From JARRQJ01 sp963810615 (GTDB lineage: Bacteria > Pseudomonadota > Gammaproteobacteria > DRLM01): a stretch of 64,000 bases of DNA. The stretch is taken from contig CAWEOA010000002.1 of assembly GCA_963810615.1 (NCBI GenBank), positions 744,001-808,000 on the forward strand, written 5' to 3'. Shown piece by piece: positions 46,395-54,776 of this stretch (position 1 is its first letter; every line of letters begins with the position of its first letter). The notes below the pieces were generated by a model. The model ran no database searches, was not told the origin of the DNA, and was given only the letters and a program-made list of their open reading frames with translations. Made by a program: the position numbers and the translations under genes.

Positions 46395-46504
46395 AATAAT
46401 GTGTTTTCCTGTTTGCTGATTAGGTATCGGCTGCGCCGAGAACTATTTTTAGTACAATCCCCGCATGCGCTGCGGCGGCACTCTAAAATAAGACCTTATC
46501 ATTC

Positions 46505-49225
46505 ATGAATAAAAAATCCTCGCAATTACTGGTGCTGGTGGACGGCTCGTCCTATCTCTACCGCGCCTTTTTCGCCATGCCGCCCCTCACCAATTCCCGC
46601 GGCGAACCCACCGGCGCGGTGTACGGCGTGGTCAACATGCTGCGCAAGCTGTTGGCCGACTATCAGGCCGATTACGTGGCGGTGGTCTTCGACGCCAAGG
46701 GCAAGACCTTTCGCGATGAGCTGTTCGAACAATACAAGGCCCATCGCCCCCCCATGCCCGACGATCTGCGCGCCCAGATCGAACCCTTGCATGCCATCGT
46801 CCGCGCCAGCGGCCTGCCCTGTCTGGTGGTGGAAGGGGTGGAAGCGGACGACGTCATCGGCACCCTGGCGCAACAGGCCGCCGCCGCGGGCATAGACACA
46901 TTGATCTCCACCGGCGACAAGGACATGGCTCAACTGGTAGATGGGCACGTCACGCTGATCAACACCATGTCCAATACCGTCCTCGATCGGCAGGGTGTGG
47001 TGGAAAAATTCGGTATTGCGCCGGAACAGATCGTCGATTATCTGGCCCTGGTGGGCGACACCTCGGACAATATTCCAGGCGTGCCCAAGGTGGGCCCCAA
47101 GACCGCGGTGAAGTGGCTCACGGCCTACGGCACGCTGGATAACCTGGTCACCCATGCCGAGGAAATCACGGGCAAGGTCGGCGAAAACCTCCGCGCCCAT
47201 CTGGAGCAACTGCCGCTCGCCCGCCAGCTGGCCACGATTCACTGTCAGGTCCAGCTCGATGTCACACCCACCGAGCTGCACCCTCAACCGACCGATACCG
47301 CTGCGCTCTCCGACCTCTACCGGCATATGGAGTTCAAGACTTGGTTAAGGCAGCTCCAGGAGCAGGGCGGTGCTCAGCAGGACGAATCTGCGGCCGATCC
47401 CCCGTCGCCACCAACTGCCACCCACTACGAAACGGTACTCGGCACCGAGGCGCTCGATGCCTGGTTGGCGCGCTTGGAACAGGCCGAGCTGTTCGCCTTC
47501 GACACCGAGACCACCAGCCTGGACTATATGCAGGCGCAGATCGTGGGGGTGTCCTTCGCGGTCACCCCCGGCGAGGCCGCCTATGTACCCCTGGCCCATG
47601 ATTACCTGGACGCGCCGACGCAATTGGCGCGCGACATGGTCCTGGACCGGCTACGACCCCTGCTGGAGGATTCGGCACACGCAAAGCTGGGGCACAATCT
47701 CAAATACGACATGAGCGTGCTGGCCAATCACGGCATCCGTTTGGCGGGCATCGCCCACGACACCATGCTGGAGTCCTACGTGTTGAACAGCACCGCCAAC
47801 CGCCACGACATGGATTCCCTGTCCCGAAAATACCTGGACCATACCACCATCACCTTCGAAGACATCGCCGGCAAGGGCGCCAAACAGCTCACCTTCAATC
47901 AGATACCCCTGGAACAGGCCGGCCCCTATGCCGCGGAAGATGCCGATATCACCTTGCGCCTCCATCAACACTTTTGGCCGCAACTGGCTCAGACGCCCAG
48001 CCTGGCCGCCTTATACCAGGACATAGAGATTCCGCTGGTAAGCGTGCTATCACGGATGGAACGCACCGGGGTACTGGTGGATGCGGCGATGCTGCGCCGA
48101 CAAAGCGGGGAATTGGCCGAAACCATGGCGGGGCAGGAGCGCCGCGCCCACGAACTGGCCGGCCAGCCCTTCAATCTCGGCTCGCCCAAGCAGATTCAGG
48201 AGATCCTCTACGGCAAGCTGGGACTGCCGGTGAACTTCAAGACCCCCACCGGTCAACCCTCCACCGGCGAAGAGGCCTTGCAGGAGTTGGCGGACCAGCA
48301 TCCCCTGGCGGCCTTGATCCTGGACTACCGCGCCTTGAGCAAGCTCAAATCCACTTACACCGACCGCCTCCCTGAACAGATCAATCCAAGCAGCGGCCGC
48401 GTGCACACCTCTTATCATCAAGCGGTAGCCGCCACCGGCCGCCTGTCGTCCAGCGATCCCAACCTGCAGAACATCCCCATTCGCAGCCCGGAGGGACGCC
48501 GCATCCGTCAGGCCTTCATCGCGCCGCCGGGCTACAAGATCGTCGCGGCGGATTATTCGCAAATCGAACTGCGCATCATGGCCCATCTGTCTGGAGATGA
48601 GCGCCTACTCCATGCCTTCGCCTCCAACATCGACATCCATACCGCCACGGCGGCGGAAATCTTCGGGGTGGCGCCCGATGCGGTCAGCGGCGAGCAACGC
48701 CGCAATGCCAAGGCCATCAACTTCGGCCTGATCTACGGCATGTCCGCCTTCGGCCTGGCCCGCCAGCTGGGCATAGAGCGCGGCGCGGCCCAGCAATATA
48801 TCGATCTGTATTTCGCCCGCTACCCCGGCGCCAAGCAATTCATGGACCGTACCCGCCAACAGGCACGGGAACAGGGCTATGTGGAGACGATCTTCGGCCG
48901 GCGACTGTATCTGGTCGATATCAACGCCCGCCAGCAGCAGCGTCGCCAATACGCGGAACGTGCCGCCATCAACGCCCCTATGCAGGGCACGGCCGCGGAC
49001 CTCATCAAGCGCGCCATGCTGCGCGCCGACGCCTGGCTACGCGACACCGGCATCGACGCCAAAATGATCATGCAAGTCCACGATGAATTGGTCTTCGAGG
49101 TCGCCGCGGCGGCGGTGGAGGAAAGCGTGGCCGGCATCGAACGCTGCATGCAGGAGGCCGCCATCCTGTCGGTCCCCTTGATGGTGGATATCGGCATCGG
49201 GATGAACTGGGACGAGGCGCACTGA
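46505..49225 (+). CDS. polA: DNA polymerase I
   Basis: The 906-residue protein has all three domains: 5' nuclease (about 1-290; VDGSSYLYRAFFAMP, GVEADDVIGTLA), 3'-5' proofreading exonuclease (FAFDTETTSLDY, HNLKYDMSVL, YAAEDADITLRL, so its acidic residues are kept) and polymerase with motif A DYSQIELRIMAHLSGDE, motif B RRNAKAINFGLIYG and motif C QVHDELVFEV. It fills gaps in repair and removes RNA primers. A terminator and a likely sRNA gene follow it. Confidence 0.98.
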   Translation: MNKKSSQLLVLVDGSSYLYRAFFAMPPLTNSRGEPTGAVYGVVNMLRKLLADYQADYVAVVFDAKGKTFRDELFEQYKAHRPPMPDDLRAQIEPLHAIVRASGLPCLVVEGVEADDVIGTLAQQAAAAGIDTLISTGDKDMAQLVDGHVTLINTMSNTVLDRQGVVEKFGIAPEQIVDYLALVGDTSDNIPGVPKVGPKTAVKWLTAYGTLDNLVTHAEEITGKVGENLRAHLEQLPLARQLATIHCQVQLDVTPTELHPQPTDTAALSDLYRHMEFKTWLRQLQEQGGAQQDESAADPPSPPTATHYETVLGTEALDAWLARLEQAELFAFDTETTSLDYMQAQIVGVSFAVTPGEAAYVPLAHDYLDAPTQLARDMVLDRLRPLLEDSAHAKLGHNLKYDMSVLANHGIRLAGIAHDTMLESYVLNSTANRHDMDSLSRKYLDHTTITFEDIAGKGAKQLTFNQIPLEQAGPYAAEDADITLRLHQHFWPQLAQTPSLAALYQDIEIPLVSVLSRMERTGVLVDAAMLRRQSGELAETMAGQERRAHELAGQPFNLGSPKQIQEILYGKLGLPVNFKTPTGQPSTGEEALQELADQHPLAALILDYRALSKLKSTYTDRLPEQINPSSGRVHTSYHQAVAATGRLSSSDPNLQNIPIRSPEGRRIRQAFIAPPGYKIVAADYSQIELRIMAHLSGDERLLHAFASNIDIHTATAAEIFGVAPDAVSGEQRRNAKAINFGLIYGMSAFGLARQLGIERGAAQQYIDLYFARYPGAKQFMDRTRQQAREQGYVETIFGRRLYLVDINARQQQRRQYAERAAINAPMQGTAADLIKRAMLRADAWLRDTGIDAKMIMQVHDELVFEVAAAAVEESVAGIERCMQEAAILSVPLMVDIGIGMNWDEAH

Positions 49226-49258
49226 CCTCGGCCGGCGGCGCCGTTACAGCTTCAATTT

Positions 49259-49273
49259 GTTAATTTAAGTAAA
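49259..49273 (+). promoter_or_regulatory. CpxR-box-like sequence (one mismatch) before the candidate sRNA
   Basis: GTTAA-TTTAA-GTAAA matches the CpxR consensus GTAAA-N5-GTAAA at all but one base. It ends about 37 bp before the -35 element of the sRNA promoter. The region is AT-rich, so a chance match is possible. Confidence 0.3.
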
Positions 49274-49309
49274 GTTTATTCATTTCGGCAAAAATTGAGT
49301 ATCGGCCAT

Positions 49310-49336
49310 GAACTTTTTTTATGACCGACACTCTCA
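49310..49336 (+). promoter_or_regulatory. SigmaE/AlgU-type promoter of the candidate sRNA
   Basis: GAACTT (49310-49315) and TCTCA (49332-49336) are separated by 16 bases. The sigmaE/AlgU consensus is GAACTT with 16-17 bases to TCTGA, so only one base differs. The start of transcription would be near 49343. Confidence 0.55.
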
Positions 49337-49342
49337 TGATGG

Positions 49343-49483
49343 TGAGTACGGTTTCTACATTTCTGGTCCGTGCTCTCCCGCTCGCCCTCCCTTGAGCGGG
49401 AACCCCTCTAACCTGGCTTCCCCAAGCCGGGTATCTTCGGCCCCGGTTCCTCCTCCCTCTTATAAACCGGGGCCTTTTTTTTT
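49343..49483 (+). ncRNA. Candidate sRNA in the polA-engB interval (Spot 42/ErsA locus)
   Basis: About 140 nt from the inferred start to the terminator T-tract. It has three successive hairpins: CCCGCTC/GAGCGGG (49377-49400), ACCTGGCTT/AAGCCGGGT with one mismatch (49411-49432) and the terminator. The loop of the first holds CCCTCCC and the loop of the third holds CCTCCTCCC (49449-49457), both complementary to Shine-Dalgarno sequences. Known context: spf (Spot 42) lies between polA and engB/yihA in enterobacteria and, as I recall, ErsA occupies the same locus in Pseudomonas under the AlgU sigma factor. The upstream promoter matches that type. Expression is inferred, and the 5' end is approximate. 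Confidence 0.6.
49439..49483 (+). terminator. Strong rho-independent terminator after polA / candidate sRNA
   Basis: GGCCCCGGTT (49439-49448) pairs perfectly with AACCGGGGCC (49465-49474) around a 16-nt C/T-rich loop, followed by nine T residues (49475-49483). It reaches into the 3' end of the convergent engB gene, whose last codons are read from the opposite strand of this structure. Confidence 0.93.
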
Positions 49484-50128
49484 GTCAAATTCCATCCATT
49501 CTGCAAGTATTTCCTGTGCCTCAGCAAGCCCTGTGCGCTTCAGGGCCGAGAACAGTTGCACCGTAACCACCGCCGGAGATGGATATTCCTGCTCCACGCG
49601 GCTGCGAACCTTGTGCAGCACCGCGGAAGCGGCGCCGCGACTCAGCTTGTCGGCCTTGGTGAGCAGGAGATGCACGGGGATCTGGGCATGACCGCACCAC
49701 AGCAACATCTGCTGATCGAAGTCCGTCAACGGGTGTCGGCAATCCATGACCACCACCACGCCTCGCAGGCACTGGCGCTGTTCAAAGTAATTCTCTATCA
49801 AACGCTGCCAGGCCTGCCGCACCGGCACGGGCACCCGGGCATAACCGTAACCCGGCAAGTCCACCAAACGCCGATCGGGATCCACTTGGAAAAAATTGAT
49901 CTCGCGGGTACGACCCGGGGTCTTGCTGACGCGCGCCAGCCCTTTCACCCCGGCAATAATGTTGATAGCGCTGGATTTACCGGCATTGGAGCGCCCCGCC
50001 ACCGCCACCTCCCAGCCGCTGTCGGTGGGAAACTGATTGGCTCGGGCGGCACCCAATATGAAAGTGGTACGCCGTAAATCAATCGCCGGACCCGGCGCCG
50101 CCTGCTCCTTCGCCTTGGTTGTGATCAC
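49460..50128 (-). CDS. engB: Ribosome biogenesis GTP-binding protein EngB (YihA/YsxC)
   Basis: The 222-residue GTPase has G1 AGRSNAGKSS, the switch region SKTPGRTREINFF, G3 DLPGYGYA, G4 LTKAD and G5 SALKRTG. It is needed for assembly of the large ribosomal subunit. Its last codons (DKKKGPGL) come from the T-tract and stem of the opposite-strand terminator. It follows the cyclic-nucleotide-binding gene by four bases, so the two are likely co-transcribed. Confidence 0.96.
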   Translation of the reverse strand: MITTKAKEQAAPGPAIDLRRTTFILGAARANQFPTDSGWEVAVAGRSNAGKSSAINIIAGVKGLARVSKTPGRTREINFFQVDPDRRLVDLPGYGYARVPVPVRQAWQRLIENYFEQRQCLRGVVVVMDCRHPLTDFDQQMLLWCGHAQIPVHLLLTKADKLSRGAASAVLHKVRSRVEQEYPSPAVVTVQLFSALKRTGLAEAQEILAEWMEFDKKKGPGL

Positions 50129-50132
50129 GCGA

Positions 50133-50621
50133 TTATTTTTTTCCGACGCCGTAGATATAACGGGTCAAGGTCGCCTCGTCTTCGCTGACCCGACGGACCA
50201 GACGGTCCAGACTGATGATGGCATGCTCGAGGAGGTTGACGGCGATGAAGGGGTGCTCCACCCGCAGGCGGTTGTACATGGTGCGGGGCAGCTTCAACAG
50301 TTGCGTCTCGGTGCTCAAGGCGCGCATCCGCAGCGAGCGGGGGTGACGATCGAAAAAGGACATCTCCCCCATCAATTCACCCTCGTGCATCCGCCCCACC
50401 TCCATCTCACGACCGTGGTCGTCGACCAATAAGGCCGCCTCACCCTTGATGACGAAGAACAGCGCCTCCCCTACCTCGCCGATATCGGCGATCATCTGGC
50501 CCTGCTTCAACTCCACCAGTTCGGTAAAGTCCAAGAGGGTTTCCACCTCTTTTACGGTCAGGGCTTCGCACAAATATTGCTGATTGAGAAACTGGGTGAG
50601 TTTGGCTCTTTTTTCCGTCAT
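50133..50621 (-). CDS. Stand-alone cyclic nucleotide-binding domain protein
   Basis: The 162-residue protein consists of one CAP-type cNMP-binding domain: LVELKQGQMIADIGEVGEALFFVIKGEAALLV, then the phosphate-binding cassette GEMSFFDRHPRSLRMRA with the Glu and Arg-Ser expected for ligand contact. There is no helix-turn-helix or enzyme domain. It may be a sensor that acts through protein contacts. It is the upstream partner of engB. Confidence 0.85.
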   Translation of the reverse strand: MTEKRAKLTQFLNQQYLCEALTVKEVETLLDFTELVELKQGQMIADIGEVGEALFFVIKGEAALLVDDHGREMEVGRMHEGELMGEMSFFDRHPRSLRMRALSTETQLLKLPRTMYNRLRVEHPFIAVNLLEHAIISLDRLVRRVSEDEATLTRYIYGVGKK

Positions 50622-50901
50622 GAATTTTCGCTCCGCTGAGGGCCCCGCGTGATGGGCGTTAAGTCCTTATTTCCCTGACAAGCTGTGCAGTTTTCTTATA
50701 CAGTTTATACATAAATGTATTGCGCTGAATTAATGGCTTGCATAGGCCAAGGCCGTGTTACCATTGCCGTCGGGCCGCCGGCGACTTTCATTATCAGGGT
50801 TTCCAATGATAATCGGCAAGGCTTTGCAACAAAGCGCGCCGAACAAGCTCTAAGTTCAACGACCATTTAACCATCCACAAGAATCAACAGGTGAAATCTC
50901 G

Positions 50902-51537
50902 ATGAAAATCCTTGCTCGTTCTTTGTTGCTGCTGCTAATGCTATTCCCCCTGCTTGCCCAGTCCGCCACCTTCGAGGAGGGGCGCAACTATAAGCGCATC
51001 GTGCCCGCGCAGCCTACCGAGGGCAAGGGCAAGATCGAAGTCGTGGAACTGTTCTGGTACGGCTGCCCCCATTGCTATCGCTTTCAACCCTATATGGCGC
51101 GCTGGTTGAAGAACAAACCCGCCGACGTGGTTTATCGCCGCATGCCGGCCATCCTCGGCGAACACTGGGCATTGCTGGCGCGGGCCTTTTATACCGCGGA
51201 GGCCCTGGGCATCGCCGACCGCATTCATCAACCCCTGTTCGACGCCATTCACGCCGAGAAACGCCGCATGGACAGCGAAGATGCCATCATGGCATTTTTC
51301 GTGGAACAAGGCGTGAGCAAGGACGAATTTCGCAGCACCTTTAATTCCTTTGCGGTGAACGCCAAGGTCAACCGCGCCCGGGAGATGAGCCGCCGTTATC
51401 AAGCCGAGGCCACGCCGTCGGTGGTCATCAACGGTAAATATATCCTCAACCCGGACAACGCCAACGGTAATTTCAATACTATGATTAAGATCATGAACTA
51501 CCTGATAGATAAAGAGCGCGCCGCAAATAAAGGATAG
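50902..51537 (+). CDS. dsbA: Thiol:disulfide interchange protein DsbA
   Basis: The 211-residue protein has a signal peptide (LLLLLMLFPLLAQSA), the active site WYGCPHCYRF and the cis-Pro loop EATPSVVING. Length and the helical insert fit DsbA, the periplasmic oxidase that makes disulfide bonds in exported proteins, which here would include pilin-like and secretion proteins. CPHC is the same dipeptide as in E. coli DsbA. A clear ribosome site is not obvious; AGGTG precedes the start. Confidence 0.95.
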   Translation: MKILARSLLLLLMLFPLLAQSATFEEGRNYKRIVPAQPTEGKGKIEVVELFWYGCPHCYRFQPYMARWLKNKPADVVYRRMPAILGEHWALLARAFYTAEALGIADRIHQPLFDAIHAEKRRMDSEDAIMAFFVEQGVSKDEFRSTFNSFAVNAKVNRAREMSRRYQAEATPSVVINGKYILNPDNANGNFNTMIKIMNYLIDKERAANKG

Positions 51538-51588
51538 TGCCATCATCCATGAACCCGAAGCGGGCGGCACCGCACTGACATCCTCGTC

Positions 51589-53220
51589 ATGAAAGCCGCC
51601 GAGCTATTTATCAAGTGCCTGGAAAACGAGAGCGTGGAGTACATCTTCGGTATCCCGGGCGAGGAAAACCTCGCCCTCATGGATGCCCTGCTGGATTCTT
51701 CCATCCACTTTGTCACCACCCGCCACGAGCAGGGCGCCGCCTTCATGGCCGACGTCTATGGCCGCGTCACTTGGCGCGCCGGCGTGTGTATGTCGACACT
51801 GGGACCGGGCGCCACCAACCTGATCACCGGGGTGGCGGATGCCAATATGGATCATGCGCCCCTGGTGGCCATCGCCGGCCAGGCGGACACCAATCGCCTC
51901 CATAAAGAATCCCATCAGGTACTGGACCTGCAGAACATCTTCGCCCCCATCAGCAAATACTCCTCGCGGGTGCTGACCCCCAATGTGGTCCCCGAGGTGA
52001 TACGCAAGGCCTTCAAACTGGCGCAGACGGAAAAGACCGGGGCCTGTTTCATCGAGTTCCCGGAAAACCTGGCCGAGATGGAGATAGATTCCAAACCCTT
52101 GCGGGCCCAACAGCCCACCATGCCGGAGCCCGCCGATGATCGGGTCGCCGCGGCGGCCGACCTCATCTCCCAAGCGCGCAACCCCATCATCCTCGCCGGC
52201 AACGGCGTGATCCGCGCTAAGGCCTGGCGACAGCTCGCCGACTTCGCCACCCAGCTCAACATTCCCGTGGCCAACACCTTCATGGCCAAGGGCGTCATAC
52301 CCTTCAAACATCCCATGGCCCTGGGCAGCGTCGGCCTCCAGGCCCATGACTATGTGAATACCGGCTTCGATAAGGCCGATGTGATCCTGTGTATCGGCTA
52401 CGATCTGGTGGAATATCACCCACGCCTGTGGCACCCCACCTGTGATCGCAAGATCATTCACATCGATACCGCCCCCGCCGAGGTCGATACCAGCTATGTG
52501 GTGGAGGTGGGCGTGGTGGGGGATATCGGCCATAGCCTGTCGCAGATCGGCCAGCGGGCGCAACCACAGCAAGGTCATACGCTGCGGCCCTTGCGCGCCG
52601 CCCTCATCGAAGACATGAACCGCCATCGCAGCGACATGGACTTCCCCTTGAAACCGCAGAAGATCATCTGGGACCTGCGCACTGCCATGGATCTGGAAGA
52701 CATCGTGGTCTGCGACGTGGGGGCTCACAAGTTGTGGATGGCGCGCATGTTCCGCTGCGAGCATCCCAACACATGCATCATCTCCAACGGCTTCGCCAGC
52801 ATGGGCATTGCCGTACCCGGGGCGATTGCGGCACGGCTCGCCTATCCCCAGCGGCGGGTGATGGCGGTGACCGGCGATGCCGGATTTATGATGAATTCAC
52901 AGGAAATCGAGACGGCGATACGCTTGAATATCCCACTGACGGTACTGATCTGGAACGACGGCGCCTACGGGCTTATTGAGTGGAAACAAATGGTTACCTA
53001 TGGACGCGCCTCCAATGTGCGCTTTAATAATCCGGATTTTGTAAAATATGCCGAGTCCTTCGGCGCCCAGGGCTATCGGGTCAATCACGCCTCGGAGCTG
53101 CTACCCATCCTCAAAGAGGCCTTGAGCAACGACAAAGTAAACATAATTGACTGTCCGGTCGATTATACTGAGAACATCAAATTAACCGCGAAACTTGGCG
53201 AGGCGATCTTCCAGTTATGA
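51589..53220 (+). CDS. Acetolactate-synthase-like ThDP enzyme, large subunit
   Basis: The 543-residue protein has the three domains of the ThDP decarboxylase family. Key motifs are FGIPGEENLALMDAL, the activating Glu in TRHEQGAAFMADVYGR, LGPGATNLITGVADANMDHAPLVAIAGQ, and the ThDP/Mg motif GDAGFMMNSQEIETA followed by NDGAYGLIEWKQ. It is closest to catabolic AlsS-type acetolactate synthases that condense two pyruvates; other ThDP carboligases cannot be excluded. There is no regulatory small-subunit gene. It overlaps the next gene by 4 bp (ATGA). In Pseudomonas the dsbA and EEP genes are adjacent, so this gene appears inserted between them. Confidence 0.87.
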   Translation: MKAAELFIKCLENESVEYIFGIPGEENLALMDALLDSSIHFVTTRHEQGAAFMADVYGRVTWRAGVCMSTLGPGATNLITGVADANMDHAPLVAIAGQADTNRLHKESHQVLDLQNIFAPISKYSSRVLTPNVVPEVIRKAFKLAQTEKTGACFIEFPENLAEMEIDSKPLRAQQPTMPEPADDRVAAAADLISQARNPIILAGNGVIRAKAWRQLADFATQLNIPVANTFMAKGVIPFKHPMALGSVGLQAHDYVNTGFDKADVILCIGYDLVEYHPRLWHPTCDRKIIHIDTAPAEVDTSYVVEVGVVGDIGHSLSQIGQRAQPQQGHTLRPLRAALIEDMNRHRSDMDFPLKPQKIIWDLRTAMDLEDIVVCDVGAHKLWMARMFRCEHPNTCIISNGFASMGIAVPGAIAARLAYPQRRVMAVTGDAGFMMNSQEIETAIRLNIPLTVLIWNDGAYGLIEWKQMVTYGRASNVRFNNPDFVKYAESFGAQGYRVNHASELLPILKEALSNDKVNIIDCPVDYTENIKLTAKLGEAIFQL

Positions 53221-54050
53221 AGACTAACACCGCGATCCTCGAAACGACTGCTGAGACGCTGTTCGACACGCCTCGTCCTGCGCAGATCAAATCCTCCCTG
53301 CGCCTGCTGAGCTATAACATTCAGGCGGGAGTGGCCTCGACCCGGCCTCATCATTATCTGACGCGCAGCTGGAAACATGTGCTACCCCATCCTTCCAGTT
53401 TCGACAATCTCGACCGTATCGCCCGCCTGACCTCCAACTACGATATCGTCGCAATCCAGGAGGCCGACGCCGGCAGCATGCGCAGCTACTTCGTCAATCA
53501 GGTGGAATACCTGGCGCGCCGCGGCCATTTCCCTTTTTGGTGCCATCAGACCAATCGCGACCTGGGCAAATTCGCACAACATAGCAACGGCCTGCTGAGC
53601 AAGTTCCGCCCCCATCTCATCGCCCAACACAAGTTGCCGGGTATCATCCCGGGCCGCGGCGCCATGATGGTACAGCTCGGCCATGGCGATGCCACTCTGG
53701 TGGTGTTGCTGGTGCACTTGGCCCTGGGAAAACGGGCGCGCCTACGCCAATTCGACTTCATCGGCGAATTGATACACGACCATAAACACGCAGTGGTAAT
53801 GGGGGATTTCAACTGCGTTCCGGAAAGCCATGAGATGGATCTGCTGCTCACCAAGACCCAGTTATGTGAACCGGCGGCCGCACTGCATACCTTCCCGAGT
53901 TGGCGTCCTTATCGCAACATCGACCACATCCTGGTCACGCCGTCCCTGAAGATCTCCGATCTCCAGGTGATCCATCATGCCCTGTCGGACCATCTCCCTA
54001 TTGCCATGGAAATTGAGGTCCCCGAGGACGTGCAATTGCTGAGTGCTTAA
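53217..54050 (+). CDS. Endonuclease/exonuclease/phosphatase (EEP) family protein
   Basis: The 277-residue protein shows the EEP metal-dependent fold: LRLLSYNIQAGV, the Glu motif IVAIQEADAG, the HLALGKRARLRQ helix, VVMGDFNCVPES, RNIDHILVTPSL and ALSDHLPIAMEIE. All metal and catalytic residues appear present. Substrates of the family range from DNA to phospholipids and inositol phosphates. There is no signal peptide. It is translationally coupled to the preceding acetolactate-synthase-like gene. Confidence 0.88.
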   Translation: MKTNTAILETTAETLFDTPRPAQIKSSLRLLSYNIQAGVASTRPHHYLTRSWKHVLPHPSSFDNLDRIARLTSNYDIVAIQEADAGSMRSYFVNQVEYLARRGHFPFWCHQTNRDLGKFAQHSNGLLSKFRPHLIAQHKLPGIIPGRGAMMVQLGHGDATLVVLLVHLALGKRARLRQFDFIGELIHDHKHAVVMGDFNCVPESHEMDLLLTKTQLCEPAAALHTFPSWRPYRNIDHILVTPSLKISDLQVIHHALSDHLPIAMEIEVPEDVQLLSA

Positions 54051-54279
54051 ACTCTCAACACCCACTCTCGAGGCAGAGCAGCACGAGCGCGAGGTAAGCT
54101 TTTTCCCCCAAAGATGAATAGAACGGGGATTTCCAGCGATAAGGCCGTCAAGCTCGCGCCATCCTGAGGTCATCGGGAACCTATTTGATATATAATGGAT
54201 TTTGCAGATTACAATGTGCTTATTGTCGCCATTCTGATCCGCAGGCGCTTGAAACACCCCCGACGGCCAGATTGACGTA

Positions 54280-54308
54280 TTGACATGATTTCTGCTAACT
54301 ACTATGAG
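54280..54308 (+). promoter_or_regulatory. Sigma70-type promoter
   Basis: TTGACA (54280-54285), a 17-base spacer and TATGAG (54303-54308) stand about 26 bp before the start of the Arg-rich small protein gene. Confidence 0.5.
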
Positions 54309-54333
54309 ACACACTAAGTGATGGGACTTTGCT

Positions 54334-54666
54334 GTGATGGTAATAAACCTACCGCGAGATGACCTAGGGGTGCTGCGACTTAAAGAAGCCAACGCCGCTA
54401 AAACCACTGCAGCGGTATCATCTCTTATCGCCGCCCCCGGCGTTGGCTCTCAAGCGTCTCACATGCCCTCGGCCCCGGCGGCCTCCCCTGAAGAACGCCG
54501 CCGCGGAGAACGTCGTCAGACTCAGCAACGCCGCGGTCAAGGCCGCCAGGCTGCCGTGTTACTCGATACGCGCAGCCATTATGAAAGGCGGACCAATGAA
54601 CGACGCCATAGATCCACCGATCAAGAACAGCAGTATCTGCCGCAAGGCATCGATATCCATATTTAG
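54334..54666 (+). CDS. Arg/Gln-rich small protein of unknown function
   Basis: The 110-residue product has an Ala/Ser-rich start and a very basic middle with repeated ERR elements (SPEERRRGERRQTQQRRGQGR, then LLDTRSHYERRTNERRHRS). The segment VLLDTRS followed by ERR repeats reminds me of uncharacterised proteins of other gammaproteobacteria. No signal peptide or membrane helix is seen, and binding to nucleic acid is conceivable from the charge. Support for it being a gene is the sigma70-like promoter just upstream and the non-shadow position. The start may be GTG 54334 or ATG 54337. Confidence 0.6.
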   Translation: MMVINLPRDDLGVLRLKEANAAKTTAAVSSLIAAPGVGSQASHMPSAPAASPEERRRGERRQTQQRRGQGRQAAVLLDTRSHYERRTNERRHRSTDQEQQYLPQGIDIHI

Positions 54667-54776
54667 CTTGCAACGATCCAGGATTCCAAATTCATTGCGC
54701 CTTCCCCACCAGTTTCACATCCACATGAAGGGTGCGTCACGATGCTTTATAAGGGCCGTTCGTTGAAGGCCGGCGC

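Noticed and set aside
51604..52764. 386-codon minus-strand open frame inside the acetolactate-synthase-like gene
   Set aside because: His/Gly-rich shadow translation of the ThDP enzyme without motifs or ribosome site.
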